From Macrocystis pyrifera (Eukaryota > Sar > Phaeophyceae > Laminariales > Laminariaceae), in assembly GCA_031763025.1 (NCBI GenBank), contig JASSKH010000005.1:13038528-13102527 (forward strand): a stretch of 64,000 nucleotides of DNA, given 5' to 3'. The translations under genes were made by a program, and so were the position numbers. The notes beneath the pieces are model-generated. The model did no database searches and had not been told where the DNA came from. It saw only the letters and a list, made by a program, of their open reading frames with translations. This document shows positions 1 to 13,200 of the stretch, one piece after another (position 1 is the first letter of the stretch; the number at the start of each line of letters is the position of its first letter).

Positions 1-2
1 CT

Positions 3-113
3 CCCCCCCCGGTACGTGCCTTTATTTTTCGTCGCGCATAGGGTTCAGCATTCCCACTGCTCGTCGATTTTCATCGAATATAGCCAACTCACGCTTTCGC
101 GCTTTCCGCTTAT
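3..113 (+). repeat. Dispersed repeat D2, copy 1
   Basis: ggtacgtgcctttatttttc..actgctcgtcgattttcatcg..cgcgctttccgctta is repeated at 38752-38858 with about ten differences, and much more loosely near 48215-48290. It is followed by a (GGTAT)n run (112-141) in this copy. Both close copies are preceded by a C-rich run. Confidence 0.8.
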
Positions 114-351
114 GGTATGGTATGGTATGGTATGGTATGGTGTGTGGTATGCTGTGGCGTAGTGTGGTAGGCAAGGCTGTGGTATGCTGTGGTTTCGTTT
201 ACTATTAGTTGTTGATTGCTGCGCCACTTGTGTGTACAATATGCCAGGGAATGTTTGCTGCTACATCTCTTCATTCCCTCGTACCCCCCCTCTCCTCCCT
301 TACCCCCCCCCCCCCCTCCCCTCTCATGGCCGTAGTCGTATGACCATGAGA

Positions 352-905
352 GGGGAGGGGGGGGGGGGGGGGGGGGGTGTACTCAATAGGAGAGATGTAC
401 TCGATCTCATGCATGGCCGTAGTCGTATGACCATAGACCCTCGCATCCCTACAATGCCGGGACGGAGCATGTCGGGTTTTCACCGACCAGGCAGACATTG
501 CTTGCACCAAGCGCGAAGCGCCGTGAGGTGTCCGGCGAGTCGCATGAAGGGCGAGCTGCATCCTACTATGAACCGCTTGTGAGGCGGACTTACATATGGA
601 TGACAGCTTCAATGAGTTAGTTTAATTTCCGGTGTGGCCACTTCCAGAGACAGCAATGGGAGTACTATGTAACTGCCTCTTGGGTGCCTTACCTTGAGCA
701 CTACGTGATACGATCAATTCCCTTGTGCAGAGTAAAGGTGATTTACTTCGCACAAATGATCTAACTAGACGACCAGCTGTGGGCGACCGCCAATAAAAAA
801 AAACAAAAAAAAAAACGGTACCCTGGATGTCTAGCTCACGTAGTGCGCGGCATGTTTTACAGTGTCGTTGCCAACCGACGCCAACCCAACCCATATACAA
901 TATAC
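352..905 (-). mobile_element. SINE-like element, full length, minus strand
   Basis: Read on the minus strand it starts near a ttgggttggcg box, has an internal T-tract, tggccacaccgg, the ggatgcagctc box, gtctgcctggtcggtgaaaa, and ends atgcatgagatcgagtac plus poly(C) (G-tract 354-377 on +). Nearly identical to the copy at 17700-18254. No protein domain; translations are meaningless. Confidence 0.85.
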
Positions 906-1077
906 AGGAGTACACCCCCCCCCACCCCCCCCTCCCCTCTCATGGTCATACGACTACGGCCATGCATGATAATGAGTACCCCCCCCTCCCCTCTCCCTTT
1001 CTCCCCCCCCCCCCCCATCCCTTTCTTCTCGGGGTCTCGGGATTGTCGGGTTTCGGGGTTTTCGATTGTCTGAGCAG

Positions 1078-1223
1078 GCTTTTCGTTTATGGGGCTGGTC
1101 GGTCTCCGCGACCCTCCTAAGCCGGGAGTTCGGGAGGCGGTGGCGGAGTGCAATGCGGCGGGTGTGCAGGTGGTGATGGTCACCGGAGACCACCCCCTCA
1201 CTGCGGAGGCCATCGCTCGCCAG
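1078..1223 (+). CDS. P-type ATPase exon 1 of window (P-domain, [11 protein letters not shown])
   Basis: Acceptor ..gagcag at 1077, donor CAG/gtaaac at 1224. The first two bases complete a codon, then it reads [36 protein letters not shown] and MVTGDHP are the conserved P-domain segment after the nucleotide-binding domain. Ends in phase 0. Confidence 0.93.
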
Positions 1224-4179
1224 GTAAACAGGGAGTTGGCCGAGAAAGAAGAGGAGAGGAAGGGAGGGACGGAGGGAGGGAGGGAGGAACCGGAGGTTGT
1301 CTTCTGATTGTGCCGCTCTGTTTTAGAGAGTCGAGAAGAGGAGGAGAGAGAGAGAGAAGGAACCAGGCTTTGCTTGATTTGCTTTGCCTTTGCTTTGCTT
1401 TGCGTTGCTTTGCTTTGCTTTGCTTTGCTTTGCTTTGCTTTGATTTGCTTTGCTGTGCTTTGCTTTGCGTTGCCTTGCCTTTGCGTTACCTTGCTCTGCT
1501 CTGCCTTCGCTTTGCTTTTCTTTGTTTGCTTTACTTCGCAACGCGTTTCTTGCCCGGTTCTCTACGTGATGCAGGTTGGCATTGTCAAAGGGAACAGCAA
1601 GGCGGCCATCGCTTCGAGACAGATGGTATCGGAAGAGGAGGTGAGCTACAGTGAATGTTTTTTTGGGTTTGGTTCACGTTTGCTTTTGTTTGTTGTCATC
1701 CTGGTTGGTGGTCGTGTTGTTGGTGTTGGTGCTATTGGTGTGTTGTTGATGTTGGTGTATTGTGGGTGTTCGTATTTGTGTGGGTGTTGGGTGTTGTCGT
1801 GACTGTGTGGTTGTTGATGTTGACTTTGATGTTGTTGCGATGATTTCGGGTGTTGGTATTGGTGGCGTCGCGTTCGTTATTCCTCTTGCTTTTATCATTG
1901 CCATACCGGCAGTCTATGTTGTTGTTGTTGGTGGTGGTGGTGATGTTGGTGTTGGTGGTGGTGGTGTTGATGTTGGTGGTGTTGTTGTTGGTGGTGTTGT
2001 TGTTGCTGCTGCTGCTGATGTTCTCACGTGTGTGCCATCGCCATTACTGTTGCTGCTGGTGATGTTGCTGTTGCTGTTTCTGTTTTTCGCTCTCACAGTT
2101 ACTGGTGCGCACGTCGTATATATATTGTCACGATGTATCTATCGACAGATCAGATAGATGATGATCTAGATGATCTACAGTAGTTCATCAGCTGCCGCCG
2201 TTGTGAGAGGAGATGTTGTGCAGGATCTGCCTTATAGGACAGATAGATCCAACCCAGGAAACATGCCCTAGATCCTGCATATTGTACGAATCCCTCGCGA
2301 CAACATGGGCTATTGCGGAGGAGCACCATAGTAAATGGGACCAAATTCTGTTGGTAAAAATGGGGAAAATATATGGTTTTGTGCGTGTGTACCGTAGGTC
2401 CTATTTTCTATGGTACGGGTCATTCAGACCATACAGAGCTTCTGCCCTGAAAGATGTAGATCGTCATCATGAGGGGGGAATGATCTGTAGATGATCTGTG
2501 TCCGAGGTTGTCGTTTCCAGGATCTGCTCGGTGGCCGCAAGACAGGCTCAATGCGGCCATGAAGGAATGTCACTTTCGCTGCTGTAGTATCGAAACGTAC
2601 CGCAAAAAATGTAAAATGGTGTATTACTACGGTGGACCATAGCAAATAGGACCAAATATTGTTGGTAAAAAAAAGGTAAATATATATCAGGTACGTAAGG
2701 TTTTTGCGTGTACTGTAGGTCCTATCTACTATGATCCCCCCGTAATGTATCATACATGCGTAGCCGTGTGCTTCTACCGTTGTTTTGACTGCGGCTCTTC
2801 TGCGTCGGAAAAGTGCACTCCCACTCACGCGCATCACCTAAACAATGCCACGTTGCTGCCATCAAGGTGAACGAACTCTTGGGCCAGAGAGTATGAACGA
2901 ACGAAACACCCAATTATATCTACAACCAACAAACAACAGCAGGTCATTCTCGAAGAAACGGTTCCCGATCTCCATTGATGATATAAAATAATCTTCTCCG
3001 TTGTTTGAGCCTCTCCCTTCTCCCTTGTTTTTTGTTTTCATGTTTTTTGTCTTTGTTCCTCCTGCTCTTCTCCTTTTGGTCGGCTGTTTGACGTTCCATG
3101 CCCTCTTTTTTGCTTTTTGTTTTCGCTTTTTTTTTTTTCTTCAGTGTTTCCTCTTTTTTTTTTCTTTCGTCTCGTACGTTTTTCCTATGTCCTCTTGCTT
3201 ACCTGGGGTTCTTGCGAACTTCCTCTTGTTTTCCCCTGTTGTTCTTTCTCTCCTTTTTTTTTTTTTTTTTTTTTTTTTTCCTTGTTTTAAATATCTTTCC
3301 TTCTTCCTCTTGTTCATTTTTTTCCCCCTTTTCTTTTGTCTTCTTGTTTTCTTCGACCTTTTTCGCGTTTTTTTTTCTCTTGTTTTTCTTTCGCAGGTCG
3401 GGGTGGATGAATACGACTGCGCAATTGTCCACGGAGATCAGATCGATGACCTTACGCCCCGAGAATGGTGAGGCCGGTGCCACCATCGGGATAGTGTAGC
3501 ACTTTTTGACTAAAAATATTTTCTGAAAAAGACGGGGTGGGGCGCTCCTCAGCTCAAAATCATCGGGGCTCTTACTATTATTTTTTTTTCCGGGCCATGG
3601 GACTTGTTCGTCGGGTGCATTTTGAATCATTCCTGAGGATGTTTTTTTTATTCAGTGATACCATAGAGCTAGCTCCGCGAGAATGGTGAGAGACAGACGG
3701 ACAGCAACTCTGGGACCATTTTTTTAGTTTTTTTTTTTTTTTTTTTTTTCTTGTAACTTTTGGTGTTATCATGTTGCGCACCCCGTGCCGTACGACTTGT
3801 ATCAACCATTGTATAACTCGGACGCCGATTTTGTGTCATCTCCCAATCGCGCAGTCATCGTCGCTGTAATCAGGAGGGTTATGGCTTTTTTTTTTGCCCC
3901 TAAGAAGTTCCGCCAAGCATGCCTTGCCACCACTCTGAACGGGAATATAAGCACCATTTGGACTCTGATATGAACGTCAAACGTGGCTTACATTGCCGGT
4001 CAGAGTGGTGTACAATACACTGCTACACCAGTGGAATATACCACAATACGTATTGTAGTAGTATTTAAAAAGTATTACGGGGGTCCATAGTAAACAGGAC
4101 CGAATAGTGGTAGTAAAAATAGGCAAATATATAGGTTTTTGTGTGTACCATAGGTCCTGTTAACCATGGTCCCCCGTAA

Positions 4180-4227
<48 letters not shown>

Positions 4228-7200
4228 CAGTAGTAGCAGTAGTAGTGGAAGTAGTAGCAGTAGCAGTAGTAGTAGTAGCAGTAGCAGTAGTAGTAGTAGT
4301 AGTAGTAGCAGCAGCGTGTACGACTGACTGTAGCCGCATCAGTTTTCAGTAGTAACGGTGGCACTAGTATTGATTCTATAAATATGAACCCGCATTAGTA
4401 GTCCGCAGTGATGAGTGACAGTCGCAGTAGTGCTACCAATAGTAGTACTATTACTGGGGGCCATAGTAAACAGGACCAAACATTGTTCGTAAAAAAGAGG
4501 TGAGTATACAGGTTTCTGTATGTATCGTAGGTCCTATTTAATATGGCCCCTCGTAGTAGAGGTAACTGACGTGCTGTCGTGCGCAGGTGGCTGCGCGGGG
4601 GTGGCTGATGCTATTTATTTCACCTTTGTGGCATACGAGAGGCGATAGCAGTGAGAATAGGTGGTTTCTCGCTTCGGCGTGCTTGGAGCGTGCACCAATT
4701 CCAATTCCAACGCCGCTGGGCGCGTTTTTTTTTTGTCATCCTCGACGGACTTACTGAACGCCCTGCAGCTATTTCTCCAAGTCTTATATCTCGATCGCTT
4801 CATCACCGAAATATTGGTTTCGGTTGTAAAAGCGCTGTCCTTTATCTTTCTCCCCCCGTCATCGTTTGAACTCGTGCCTGCTTCCTCTCCCCTCCCTTCC
4901 CCTCCCCTCCTTTGTTTTTTTTTCGCCGACATACTATAGGGAGGAGACGCTGTCTAAGAAGGAAATTGTCTTCGCGCGAACCACCCCCCAACATAAGCTA
5001 GAAATCGTCACGCGCTTCCAGGTGCCCCCTCTCCCAGCCCTATCTTCGTTTTATTGCTCAGCAAAAGTCTTCAGCTTTTGAATAGTATAAATATATACGG
5101 TACGAAAGTTGCTGGTTCCTTGTATATCGGGCGTTTCCAGGACCCCCTACTTGCCGCCTTTCCGCCTCTCCCTCCTCTCTTCTTTTTTCGTCTGAGCGAG
5201 GTACTTGTCTTCCTGTGTTTATTGTCACAAGCGCTTCCAGCCCCCTCCCCCCCTCTCCTCCCCTCCTTTTTGTTGCTCAGATACCTGGTGAGTGTTTTCT
5301 GATCTTATAAGTGTTGTACTACTGTAGGAGTAGTAACAAACTTACTCCCTCGCGGTTACAGGAGCACGCGCTCTCAGCCCCAGGATGCGATGGGATATGT
5401 ATCATACGACTACGAACATGTATCGCATGAGTACCCCCCCCACCCCTCCCGCCCAGCGCCCTCCCTCCCTCCCTCCCTCCCTCCCTCCCCCCCTCCCTCC
5501 CTCCTTGCCCCCTTCCTCAGCATTCCCCTCCTTCACGTACAGCAGTAGTACAGGCTATATCTGTGTGTGTTGTACTGATAGGTAGAGGTACCTGGTACGT
5601 GTAGCCGCAGACGTGCGTATTGCTTGCTGTGGTTTTCTGTATCGGTGGCTTGTAGCTGTAGGTACTGATTTAGTTGTGCCTGCACTACTGTTGATGTACG
5701 ATGTCTGTACGAGCACCTGTACGTGTTGATTTTTTAGTTGCGGCTACACAGAAGCGCGAAAACGTCAAACCGCATAATCTTTACAGCAAGCGCAGCCAAA
5801 AACAAACATGATGATCGGGGTTTTCACAATATGTGGAGGCATTTTCCTTCAGGGGTCATTTTCAAATAAACCTTTTTTGTTGTTGTTGTTGTTGTTGTTG
5901 TTGCTGAAGTCCTTTGTGCAATTTACGAACGCGAACGAGCGTACGTGTAAAATGCGTCACGCGCTTCCCTGGTATACCCCTCCTGGTGTGTGAGAGGCTC
6001 GAGAGCATTTTTTTAAGTATGTGCCCTCCCCTGCCTTCTGCTGTTGAGTGGCGTGTTCTTGACACTGATGTGTCATATATATATATATATATATATTTGA
6101 TGTATAGTACATATGATGTGTACCTCTGCTACGTATAAGATGGTGTTCCTTACGCAGTGTATTTTTTTTTTTGTGCCGTTTTTGTTCGTTGGTGCGTTTT
6201 CTTTTAGGGCTAACTTGTTTGGTTCGGTCTATCATTATCTGGTTCGGCGTCACATACACTAATGTATCGCAAGTGGTTGTATTAATAATAGTAGTAGTAG
6301 TGGTGGTGGTTATCATTCTAGTAGAACACGTAAGTAGTAGTAGTTCAGTAGTAGTATTCATAGTAGCAGCAGTTGTGCTACTAGTAGCATTAGTGCTGGC
6401 TCTCCCAACCGCACTTGCCGTATGGTTTTTTCGAGACGAAGTTCTTGGAATTAGCGCGAGTTTTTTTTTTTTTTTTTTTGTAACTCAATTCCCTCTTATT
6501 AGTAGTTGCTTTGGAGTCACCGGTTCCATCTCTCTCCATTATCTTGTGTGTGCGTGTGCAACCAGGCGCTGGGGCACATCGTCAGCGTGACCGGGGACGG
6601 AGTGAACGACTCTCCGGCCCTCAAACGCTCGGACATGGGCATCGCCATGGCTCTCACAGGCTCCGACGTCTCGAAAGAGGTGACGGGCGTTGCTTTTCGT
6701 TGTTGGACTGTGGACGAGATCAGCACCTGTTGAATATTTTGATACCAGAGGGGTAGTCGTTGGTACGATTTGGCCCTATAGCTTGGAGACAATGGTTGAT
6801 ACCAGAGGGGCACCATTTTTGTTTAGGTTCCTATTATTACGGGCGGGGGGGGGGGCATAGTAAAGAGGACCTACGGTACACACAAAACCTATATATATTC
6901 CCCATTTTTTTCTGATAATATTTGGTCCTGTTTACTATGGCCCCCCGTAATAGTGAGTGGTTTTGAACAGAAGTGAGAGTGGGACCCGACGAGAAAACCC
7001 AATATCGCAACAAAAAAAAAGGAATGGCATTCCGACGAATTTGGGTTAAGGAGCGCCGTCATATTCACAAAATGTCTCTGCCCAAAAGTGCCATCCCTCC
7101 CTATCGTCGCTCGCGCCTTTTTACCCTGTAGTGCATGAGTCTTTTCACCCAACAAGGCATGGCTTATTGTTCAATAAGCCATCCCTTACGTTACCTATAT

Positions 7201-10190
7201 AAGGCATGCCTCATTACCCCATAAAACATGCCTTATTGTTGCTAGAACGCCGCCCACTTGTGATCTTTTCATTGATATCTAGGACTAGGATGTATGTGTG
7301 CGTCCATCGGGTTGCGCTTGTCATTTTTTTCTCAGGGTCAGTTTTTTTGGTCAGGCGCAAGAGCTCCTGTACTGTAATCAAGTGAGGAGCCTCGCAACAA
7401 TAATTATTACGGGGGACCACAGTAAATAGGACCAGATCTTGTTAGTAAAAATATGTAAATGTATAGGTTTTTGCGTGTACTGTAGGTCTTATTTACTATG
7501 GACCCCCCGTAATAGGTGCGCTATCCCTTCAAGGCACAAGAGCTCCTATACTGCTGTAATCAAGCGAGGGGCCTCGGAAAACGCTTGGGTGCACCCCCTC
7601 AATCCTGCCGTGCTTTATCACGCACTATTTTATTACTATTCATAGACTCAATCGCATATTTTTAATGGTTGATCTAGGCCACGGCCACGCCACTGCTGCA
7701 ACCACTCAATATATGTTTATTCCGAGACTTTTCCCAGGAAGTGGTTGATAGCCCACACTGCTATAACGACTCGTTTAAACTATCATTCCGAGAATTTTCC
7801 CCAGGAATGGTTGGTAGTCCATCCGCACTAGCTACTCGAGTCATTTTCGTTCCCGGAATTTTTCCGAGGAAATTGTTGATCTAGTCCACACTCACTCCTC
7901 ACTACTCCTTATCTTCGAGAAGTTTCGCAGGGATTGGTCGATAGTGCACAGTTACTGTATCTACCCCATTACATCTCTATCTATTCCGAGATTTTTGTCG
8001 AGGCGGTTGGGATATCGGGGTGTAAGGTCAGCATACGCACATTTTCTGTTTTGCCTTCGAATATTGTAGCACGGGAGGCCATAGTAAATAGGACCAAATA
8101 TTGTTAGTAAAAATATGGAAGTATATGTTTTTTTGTGTGTACCATTGGTCCTGTTTACTATGGTCCGCCGTAATAAGTGCCTTGACCTTTCTCAACACTT
8201 TTTGTGCACCCTTTGTGGTACATGCCCTGGTGTGCCTCGTTTTTTTGTTTTTTTTTTTTCTCGATACCGCAACTAGGCGGCATCCATCATCCTCCTGGAC
8301 GACAACTTCGCGAGCGTGGTGCGTGGGATACGCGAGGGCCGGCTCGTCTTCAACAACTTGAAGAAGAGCGTCATGTACACCCTCTGCCACATCGTGCCTG
8401 AGGTAGAGTATCGCTTCTTGTTGGACTGTTTGTGCCCGGTGCGCCCACCGTTGCTGTTGTTGATGTTGAGGTTGCCCACACGTTTTTTTCCCGTTTTTTC
8501 TCTCCGCGATGATCTCGGTACAGCCCCCCCCCCCCCCCCCCCCCCCTTCCCTCCTCTCTAAAGTGCTTCCGTCCCTCCCTCCCCTTCCCTCCCCTCCCCT
8601 CCCACGCAGGTAGTCCCCTTTCTGTTGTACGTGTCGTTCAGCATACCGGCTGCGATCAACAGTTTCCTCATCCTTTGCCTCGACCTCGGCACCGAGATTG
8701 CCCCCGCCCTGTCCTTCGCGTGGGAGGTGGCTGAGGTGTGTGATCGGTTGGTCTGGTTTAGTTTTCGCTGCTTTGGTTTTGGTTGTATTTTGTTCGTTTG
8801 GGCTTGGGTTGGCTTGGGTTGGGTCGGGTTTGTTTGAGCTGGGTTGGGTTGGGTTGGGTTGAGTTGAGTTGAGTTTCTTTGGGTTGGATCCGGCTGGTTG
8901 ATTGGTTGGGTCGTTAGGCTGCACGCTTTGTTTTCTTCGTGTTGTGTGTGTGCCTGTTGCCTTGATTTCGCTATAAAAACTGTTTTGCGTTTTTTGTTCA
9001 CCTATTGTGTGTGTGTGTGTTTTTTTTTCTCTTTGTATACAAAGTGTTGTAATGTGGGATTGGTTGGTGTTTTCGCGACGCGCCGTGTTGATGCTCGGAG
9101 AGTGTTGGAACGAACGGCCCCGTGGGAGGGCGAAGGGGAAGACACGCATCACACGGGTGGGAGGGTGGGCGGCGTAGTTTGTCGAAACTACAGGAGTAAT
9201 ACCGGCTGCCTGCTGCTGCCGCTGCTACTGCCGCTGCTGTTGGTACTGCCACTGCTACAGCCGCTGCTACTGCCGCTGTTGCTGCTGTTGCTGTTGCTGC
9301 TGCTACCGCCCGCGCGCTGGAAACGGCTTTTACCCTGGTGTACAGCAGCATCAGGCGCAGCACTCCATGTTTACGCGCGGGCAGTATAGCCTTTTGTTTT
9401 CTCTTTAATCCCCGTTCGATCTCCTATCCTACACCCACGCCTTTACCTCTTCCCGCCCCCTTCTCCCCTACGACTACGGCCATCCGCGATATCGAGTGCA
9501 CCCCCCTCATTCCCTCTGCTCCCCTCCCGTCCCGTCCCCTCTCCCCCCCTCTCCTTTTTTGTGACTGGCTCGTTTTTTTTTCTTGTTTTTTTCTTGTCGT
9601 TTGGTTTCTGTTGTTTTGTCCCGTGTGCTTGGTTGTGACTGCAGGACGATATCATGCAATCTTCCCCTCGCAGGTATGTGAAACCCCTGACTCCTGTGGT
9701 GGTGGCGCAGCGGGATGAGCTCGAGTCCCTGTCGAAGATCAGGAACTTCGATGTGCGTCAGTACTTCCGTGTAACCATTGTGGTGGTGATGGTGGTTGTG
9801 GTTGTGGTGTTTTCGTTGGTGGTTCTGTTGTCGCCTTTGTTTTTTGCTGCTTTTCTTGCTTCATTTTTGCTACTGTAGCTTTTCTTTCATTGTAAGTTCC
9901 CCCTATATCTATATGTTATCACACCCCCCCCCCCCCCCCCCCCCCCCCCCCTTGATACAATGAATAGCAGCGAGAAAACGATCGCTATCCTAGGAGATAG
10001 ATGGTGGCCACAGGAGGCCAGACAGGAAGGGGATAAGATTAGCAAAAAGTTTCCTTGTGATTTATGGAAACAACGTGATGAGCGGCCAATTGTTGGAGGT
10101 GTCTCTATTAGGAGTAGGAACGGTGCTCCGTCTCGAAAGGGATGCGTGGTCAATGGTCAAATGACTTAAGACACGCAACAAATGAGTACG

Positions 10191-10230
<40 letters not shown>

Positions 10231-13200
10231 CCTTCCCTCTATATAAACCCGTGGTTCAATATGTGCACGTGTTCTCCCTCTCTTTGACAGGTCAAAGAGG
10301 TAGACGTGATGCAGCCAGAGTACCAGGGCGTGGCCCATCGTCTTGGCTACTTCTGGTTCAGAATGTCGCAGTGGAAGTTGCTGGGGAGGAACGAGGAGGA
10401 CGAGGTGCTGGTGGACAGTTTCGTCTATCTCTGGAGCTACGGGCAGGTTCGTTCGTTCCATGATCTGTTTCGTTTAAGCCACACCTCCGGTTATTCCTCG
10501 ACTACTGCTGTAGTAGTATTTTGTGCTCCGTTCAAGTATATGCGTCGGTCTAAGTATGGGTGTGCCTTGAAGTATCGTATTCATGCCCCGAGACGTTGCT
10601 GCCGGCGCTACGTACACAAAGCTACGGGCGGGTTTTGGATGTTACCATGAGTTGGGACGTCTAGGCGTCACCTCCCGTTAATCGACAACTAGTATCATTT
10701 GGTATCCTGTTTGAGTAAGTTCGAGTACCCCGAAGCGTTACACGTGCTATGTATGCGAACAAGGTAGTGTATTCCATGAAGCCGTTTGGTTGGTTGGTTT
10801 GTTAGTTGGTTGGTTGGCTGGTTGGTTGGTTAGATATTTGGTTGGTTGGTTGGTTGATTGATTGGTTGGATGATTGGTCAATTGGTTGGTTGTTTGGTTG
10901 GTCGGATGGTTGGTTGGTTAATTTAATTGGGAAGTTTTTAGTTGGTCAGTTGGTTAGTTAGTTTGTTCAGTCAGTTAGTTGGTTGGTTAGTTGGTTGGGT
11001 GGTTGGGTGGTCAGTTGGTTGATTGGTTTGTTGGTTCACTTTTTGGCCTGCTGGTTTTTTTGGGTTCGTACTTTTTGACGTCGTTTCTTATGGTCGAAGC
11101 CTGACTCCGATGTTCGCGCATGTGCACCGATGTGAATGCGGTGACTTCCTGTGGCGTTTTGGTGGCGTTTTGGTGATGTTGTGGGGTTTGCTGTGAATAC
11201 TGACGGCTTTCGGTGTTTTTGTTTTGTCGCTCCTGGTGGATTTTTGACTTTTGGTAGCGATTTTGACGGCTTTTGGTATAGCGCTTTTTTCACGGCTTTT
11301 GGCGGTGTTTGGCTTTTTTTCCTGCGTGGCGAATTTTGGTGACTTTTGTAACTCTTAGTGACGGTTGTCGGCCTTGTTCACCACGTTTGTTTTTTTTTCT
11401 CTCACTCCTTTCAGTTTTGTCGACTTTCACCTGCACAAATACTCGCTAGACAAACGTTCACGCACTTCGTTGACGAATATCGTTGATTCGCCTGGTTGAG
11501 CCACTATATATTGTTGATTTCACTTTGGTGAGTCACCTTGTTGACACCTTTTTTTTTTTTTTTTTGTGACGCGTTTTTTTGACACCTCTGGTGGCTCACT
11601 TTTGTTGACTCATTCCGTTGACTCACTGCCACTGCTGTGTTGATATTGCTCACTTTTGACCCGCTTTTCTGAGCACTCACTTAATCTTGCTCGTTATATG
11701 GACTCAGTTTTGTGGCTCACTGTTCTGGTTCGCTTCTCTACCCCCCCTTTGCTATACGCCACTGCTATGGCTTCACCTTGTGGACACTCTGTCGACGATT
11801 TGCTGGATCACTTTGTTGATCCGCTTAAAACGCTGATTCGCTTAAGGGAGTACTCGTTCAAACCGTGAAACGCTCAGGACGTTGACTCACTTTTTTACTT
11901 TCTGAAAACGTCGGGTGACACGAGCGTATTGACTGACTTGAACTGAACGTCGACTATTTGAACGTTGACTCACTCAAAGACATTGGCTCCTCTTTTCACG
12001 TTCTAAGCGTGGACTCACTTCATTAAACATGGACCCACTTGAGACGTTGAGTGACAATGTGTCTTGTTGCGGGGGGAACCATAGTAAATAGGACCAAATA
12101 TTGTTGGTAAAAATATGTAAATATATAGGTTTTTTATGAACACCATAGGTCCTAATAACTATGGACCCCCCTTAACAGTTTTGGCTCGCTCTGTTTCGAC
12201 CTGCTTTGTTTGACTCGCTCACAGGTTGATCCACGTGCACATTTGCTCACTTTTTGTTTTTACTCACTTTGCCACCCCCCTTTGTCGACGCGCGTTGTCT
12301 TTCCTCATGTTGTTTTGGCTGACTCCATTCAGTCCTCCCCCCCTAAACGCCTTCCCTGGTGGTTAATTTTATTTATGAATTAACTTTCATCTGTTGTATG
12401 TTTACTGTATGATGCGCTTTGACTACTTTAACCGTTGACTTCATGTTGTTGACTGCCTCTACTGACTTCATTCACTGTGTTGACTCACTTCGCTACCCCA
12501 TTTTTTTTTTTAGTACTCTCTTATCCCTTTTGTTGCTGCCTCACTTCATTTCGACTCGCTTGAAAAACTTTTTGACTCAATTCATGGACTCCCGTGGTTT
12601 GCTTCTTTTTTTTATTATTATTTTTTTTTTTTTAGTCAACCTCACTTTGCTACCCCCGCTTTTTTTCGACTCACTTTGTTTTGGCTCACTCGACCCTTCT
12701 TTCTAGTACTGCAGTCCTGTGTTATCAGAGACAAACCGCTCAAAAATATAGGTAATTTTTGTCTCCAACACGGGCTGCAGTACGAAAAGGGTAAAAAAAC
12801 AACAACAACCCGTTTTGACTATCACCTTTTTGACCCTCTCCTTTGGTTGACTCGCTTTTGCCGGCCTGCGCAGGCGGGTGTGCTTATATCGATCGCGGCT
12901 CTCACATCCTTCTTCTGGGAGATGAACCTCTTAGGAATCTGCGCGTCGGATCTGGTCGGGGCTGCAGAAGCCGGGTACTTTGACTCATCTGCCGATGATT
13001 TCGTGGTGCGTTTTTTTCCGTGTGTGTTTGTGTGTGTGTGTGTGTGTGTGTTTTTTTTTTTTCTTTTTGTGCGTTTGTAAGTATACAGCAGAGTCTTAAA
13101 AAAAGTAACCCCCCCCCCCCCCCAACATAGCCTGTGATATCGAATGTTTGCTCGAAAGTTAAAAGCAGAATAAACGCACCTCGTTATGCGTCCTCTACTC

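Noticed and set aside
622..915. Nearly identical 97- and 89-codon frames here and at 17717-17986 that look like a conserved protein
   Set aside because: Identity comes from the SINE copies; the frame crosses the internal T-tract and is not kept in the other copies.
8028..9152. A 374-codon minus-strand frame, the second-longest in the window
   Set aside because: It runs antisense over the pump's exons 6 and 7 and simple repeats (Asn-Pro-Thr-Gln runs from GGGTT repeats); no domain.
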